From: Agapanthus africanus
Lineage: Eukaryota > Streptophyta > Magnoliopsida > Asparagales > Amaryllidaceae
Reading direction: 5' to 3'
Assembly: GCA_030015575.1 (NCBI GenBank)
Contig: CM057337.1
Coordinates: forward strand, 292,354,044 to 292,418,043
Length of the DNA: 64,000 nucleotides
A program made the position numbers and the translations under genes. How positions within the stretch are numbered: position 1 is the first letter of the stretch; each line of letters starts with the position of its first letter. Below the pieces are notes generated by a model. That model was given only the letters and a program-made list of their open reading frames with translations. It was not told the origin of the DNA and ran no database searches. Of the stretch, positions 60,352 to 64,000 are shown in pieces.

Positions 60352-61068
60352 TGTAGGGATCCTAGGCACGCTAATGAGTTCTCACATGGCATCAACCATG
60401 CCAATTTCAAATTTTACGGGTGCCGAGAAACCCTAATACGGATCGTTAACTAGAATATTAGGCGAAAACTAAACTAGTTAACAACTTAACTACGAGTATA
60501 CGGAAATACAACCTTTGTAGATCCGGTCCTCCACCTCCATAGCTCCGCAATGAAGTCTCCTCGCTGTCCAAATGGAAACCCGGGCTCTAGCGTCGGCTTC
60601 ATCGGAGAAATGGGCGGGCAAGGTCGTCGGCTTCGTGCCGAAGATGATCTACGTCGAGGCATCGCTAGATCAAGCTCCCACTTCACCAAGTCATGAAAAC
60701 TTGTGAAGAAAACACCCTATACTACTTGGCAAGAGGTAGAGGATGAAGAAATAGGAAGTGGGTTCACTTTAGAATTGGATTTCTCACTTGTTTTCTCAAG
60801 TTGCCATTGTTGTAGCAAGCTTTCTTCATGTGATGAAGAAGAAGAAGAAGCAAGAATGAATATGATAAGTTGATTTAAATTGAAAAGAAAAATGAATACT
60901 TATCATAATCAAACCATGGTCAAGTGTAGAGAATGAATCATGGTTAAGTGGAATGGTTAGGGTTAAGTATGAGACAAAATGGTCACTTGGTCAAAGTCTT
61001 CAAGAAGCTTCAAGAAAGAAACAAAGAAGAAACCATTTTCTCTTTATGCTTTTCCAAAATGAATAAAC
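60352..61068 (-). repeat. LTR-F: fragment of another LTR, probably a distant Angela-like relative
   Basis: Starts TGTAGGGATCCTAGGCACGC exactly where Cop6 stops. On the minus strand its end region shares the layout of the Cop LTR ends (ACTAGTTAACGATCCG, then a CGTAAAATTTGAAATT-like stretch), but the sequence is otherwise different. Cut at 61068 by SL2. No primer-binding site is in view, so its class is a guess. Confidence 0.5.
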
Positions 61069-64000
61069 TGTCACGACCCGCAGGGTACGGAACGTGACTG
61101 GCACTTAAGTTTACGAAACGTCTAAAGACGTCCGTAAAATAAGTAAGCCAAAGCCCAGAAAACAAAACCAATTAAGCAAAAGAGTGAAGAAAACCCAATC
61201 AATTGAAAGCGAGTTTATCAAATAAGTCATGTAAAACCCTTTTTAAAAACAATACCAATTTTTCCGAAAATTTCGGCAGAGTCTCCTTTGTAAATACTGG
61301 CCCCCAAAATGGGTACAACAAAATATATATGAATCCAACAAAATAGGGCATCCCCAAGCGGGAGCTAGCTCTTCGCCACAAGGCGGTCACAAATCCCACG
61401 CAAAATAAAACGACAGCATGCAAAATAATCATAATGAAGCATAAGAAAAACAGCATGTCGACTCAAGTGAGCTCGACCCCAAAATACAGCATAAAAGTCC
61501 ACAAACCTCACAGTCTCATCTCTAAGTCAATATACAATAATGCTGGTAGAAACAGTAGATGGAGTGCACTAGATACAAAGAATATACAAGGTGGTACAAA
61601 AATAGTAACATAACCCACCTAAGAGCAAAACCTCGAGTCCAGGCAAAGGAGGCAAAAAAAACAAGTGCGCCCGCCGCTACTGAACTGACGGAGCGGACCT
61701 GCAAAATACTGTGGCACAACGGGGGTGAGTTGCCAACTCGTGAGTAAAAAATAACACCTACAAAGGCTATCGTATGCATCCACACAAGCATCCTAGCATC
61801 TAAAATACAGGTATGAATGGGTGCACTAGCAGGTGTGTATACAACATCAGTGTACGAATATGTATGCAACATGAATATCTGAGGTCTCAATAGGTATATA
61901 TAAGAAACATTTATCTCTTTTTGTTTTTGAAACTCTTTTAGAATGCCAGCATAATACTCAAAGAATCGACGAGAACCGGTGTCCAGCAACGACACCCAAA
62001 AGCTGTCTCAAATCTCATAAATGTATCTCTGGCCTCAGCCGTCCGGCTGACCCATCTCAAATATCAATATCTCATCATCTAGCGGCCACGGTCGGTATCC
62101 TCTGGATATCCGCCGTCCCAAACAGTCACCGGTAGGTAATCCGTCCCCTGCCAGGCTCAACGTCAACACCACATTCCTCTTGCCCCGGGGTACCTTACCG
62201 GGCCCACCATGTACCCGTGACGGTTCCTCGACTCCTCGACACGGATTTCCAAAACCACAGCAAACTCATGGTGGACGACACTTACATCACTAGAAAACCG
62301 CAATTTACATATTTTAAAAAATATAGTAAGTTTAGAAATTTTGCGGCTTTCCCCCGAAATCCAGAAATATCATAAAATCTCAAGAAATCCTCATAAGTGC
62401 ATATGTCAATGATAATGAATGCATATGGTATCAATAATCAAGTTGCGATGTGTGATTAATAGATTAGGCATGAACAATTAATATGATGAAGTACATGCAC
62501 ATGAATAGCAATCCTACGGTTTCATTTTAAGGAATTAAAGGCAATAGCACAAGTTTTAGTATCAATTAGTAAAAGGTTTCAATTTAAAGGTTATCTAGTG
62601 TGGTGGCATGGCAATTACCAGGGTGTGTGTGTAAGCATGAATAGTGCTCGTGCTGCATATAAAAACCCTGGCAATGGTGCAGGTGTCCTATAAAATGGTT
62701 TCGTATAGGTATGTCAATATAATGCATGGATGCAGCAAATAATCAAATAAGTATTTCACCCCTAATTACTAACACCACTAAGAATCTTGTAAGTTACTCA
62801 AACTATCGGGCGGCTTGCGCCATCGAACGATAGTCCCCCGTAGATGTTACATCTACTCACCGGAATCCCTGACTAGCTGTGTCCAATCACCGCTTTCCCC
62901 TTTCGTGCCGCGTCTGACGTCTCCGCGACCGAACCTGGAATTTACATCAATACCAAACATAAGGTTACCTATCAAGACTGACGCAAAACCCAAACGAAAA
63001 TACTAATGTTCACTAGCTAGGTGCAACGTGCACAAGGTGCGCGGAACATACGCGAAAATCGCAAAAACTGCCAAAAATTGCCGATTTGGTCGCCCGGCAA
63101 AACTAAAACCCGACTACTCAAAACTCCGCACTCACGCATCCTAAACGTCATAGGAGATGCTAAAAACATCCCCAAGGTATCACAAATAATTCACCAGTTA
63201 ATTTTAACAAAAACCTAGTAAGCACAAAACTAGCAATTTTGGTGCAAATATCGAAACTTAGCGATACGGTTATCACAATCCAACACAATATCCAACCACA
63301 CAACTAGTTAGCCACAATCACATAAATTCAACTTATTTATCATGCCTCACAACCCATTTCCATACACAAACCCCTTTCTTGATTTTCATAAAACAACAAT
63401 TACAAACTAATTTCACACATTAAAATTAACTAAATTAGCATAATTTGAAGACCATATAACAAGCAATCTACAACACTATAATTACAACACATTAGCAAAG
63501 ATTCAAAACCTATTTTCCATAAACAACCATTACTTGAATTATATAACCTAGCAAATCTTAATCCAAACTATATATGAAAACCTTAAATTAACACTAATTT
63601 ATAACTCAATTAGCAAGTTAACCTACTAAATTTGGTTAGCAAAACAACTAGATAACAATAAGATTTAATCAACTAAATAATGGTTTCTAAACCCTAATTC
63701 AATTCAAACCATTCACTTTAAAAAAACTAGTATGCAATTAACACTAAAATTAACTCTAAAACAATTTTCAAAGTTCAATTAGCACACTTTAAACTACAAT
63801 TTAACCATTTGATTTAGAAATTATACCTCAAAAGATCAATCCCTAAGTTGCTAAAACCTCCCAAGATACCATCTTTCTCCAAGATTTGAACCAATTTGGG
63901 TTTGAGAAGAGAGGGAATAAGGTTTTGTGTTGAAAAAGTGAAGGATTTGTTGATTTTTATTGAATTTTGTTGCAAATTTTTGAAGAAAATGAGAGAGAAA
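61069..64000 (-). repeat. SL2: partial 4.8-kb-type LTR related to SL1
   Basis: Starts TGTCACGACCCG, the reverse complement of the SL1 end, and stays collinear with SL1: GGCAGAGTCTCCTTTGTAAA (61272-61291), GTGGCACAACGGGGGTGAGT near 61710 and a CCTGCCAGGCTCAACG region near 62150. By 63900 it reaches the equivalent of SL1 about 21850. The rest lies outside the window, so whether it is a solo LTR or part of a full element is unknown. Confidence 0.75.

Overview
This window is plant nuclear repeat DNA. I see no host gene, tRNA, rRNA or CRISPR array. Almost every base belongs to a nest of LTR retrotransposons inserted into one another. The evidence is long direct LTRs with TG...CA ends, 13-18 nt primer-binding sites for plant initiator tRNA-Met (Ty1/copia elements) and tRNA-Asp (Ty3/gypsy element), purine tracts next to the 3' LTRs, 5-bp target-site duplications, and broken gag, protease, integrase and reverse-transcriptase frames. 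An angiosperm with a large, repeat-rich genome is likely; the species cannot be named from this sequence.

Names used here are my own. The oldest element is Cop3 (+ strand, Angela-like copia; LTR 18196-19407, leader, gag/protease/integrase remnants to 27976). Its 5' LTR was broken at 18195/18196 by Cop2 (- strand, 10137-18195), and Cop2's own 3' LTR appears to have been broken 42 bp from its end by Cop1 (- strand, 1-10136). Cop3's leader holds a 4.8-kb solo LTR, SL1 (21137-25952, TSD ATTAC). Cop3's integrase is broken at 27976 by Cop4 (+ strand, 27977-54947). Cop4 is split by Gyp1, an Athila-like gypsy element (33985-53134, TSD ATGCA). Gyp1's gag is split in turn by Cop5, a complete 10-kb minus-strand copia element (37135-47197). 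Cop4's 3' LTR is broken at 54947 by Cop6 (- strand, 54948-60351), Cop6 by another LTR (LTR-F, 60352-61068), and that by SL2 (61069-64000), a minus-strand relative of SL1.

Cop1, Cop2, Cop4, Cop5 and Cop6 form one non-autonomous Angela-like family: LTRs of about 2.0-2.3 kb and roughly 5.7 kb of internal DNA. The internal DNA keeps the 5' leader and a decayed reverse transcriptase/RNase H, but where gag should be it has a duplicated cassette of unknown origin. The two LTRs of Cop1 differ at only about four positions, so a copy with a dead pol moved very recently and must have been mobilised in trans. Gyp1 is also defective: it has gag and protease but no reverse transcriptase or integrase.

The most interesting signals are in the leaders and LTRs, not in proteins. 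They are: a leader hairpin whose loop is kept while its stem changes sequence; paired hairpins in every copia LTR that behave the same way; an unusually conserved 83-bp leader core; a motif repeated three times whose copies match within each element but differ between elements; and a GC-rich palindromic block with AT-rich flanks found in both the copia leaders and the unrelated Athila-like leader and LTR. Together these suggest RNA packaging, dimerisation or regulatory structures shared by elements that depend on other elements' proteins. All identities quoted are by-eye estimates.
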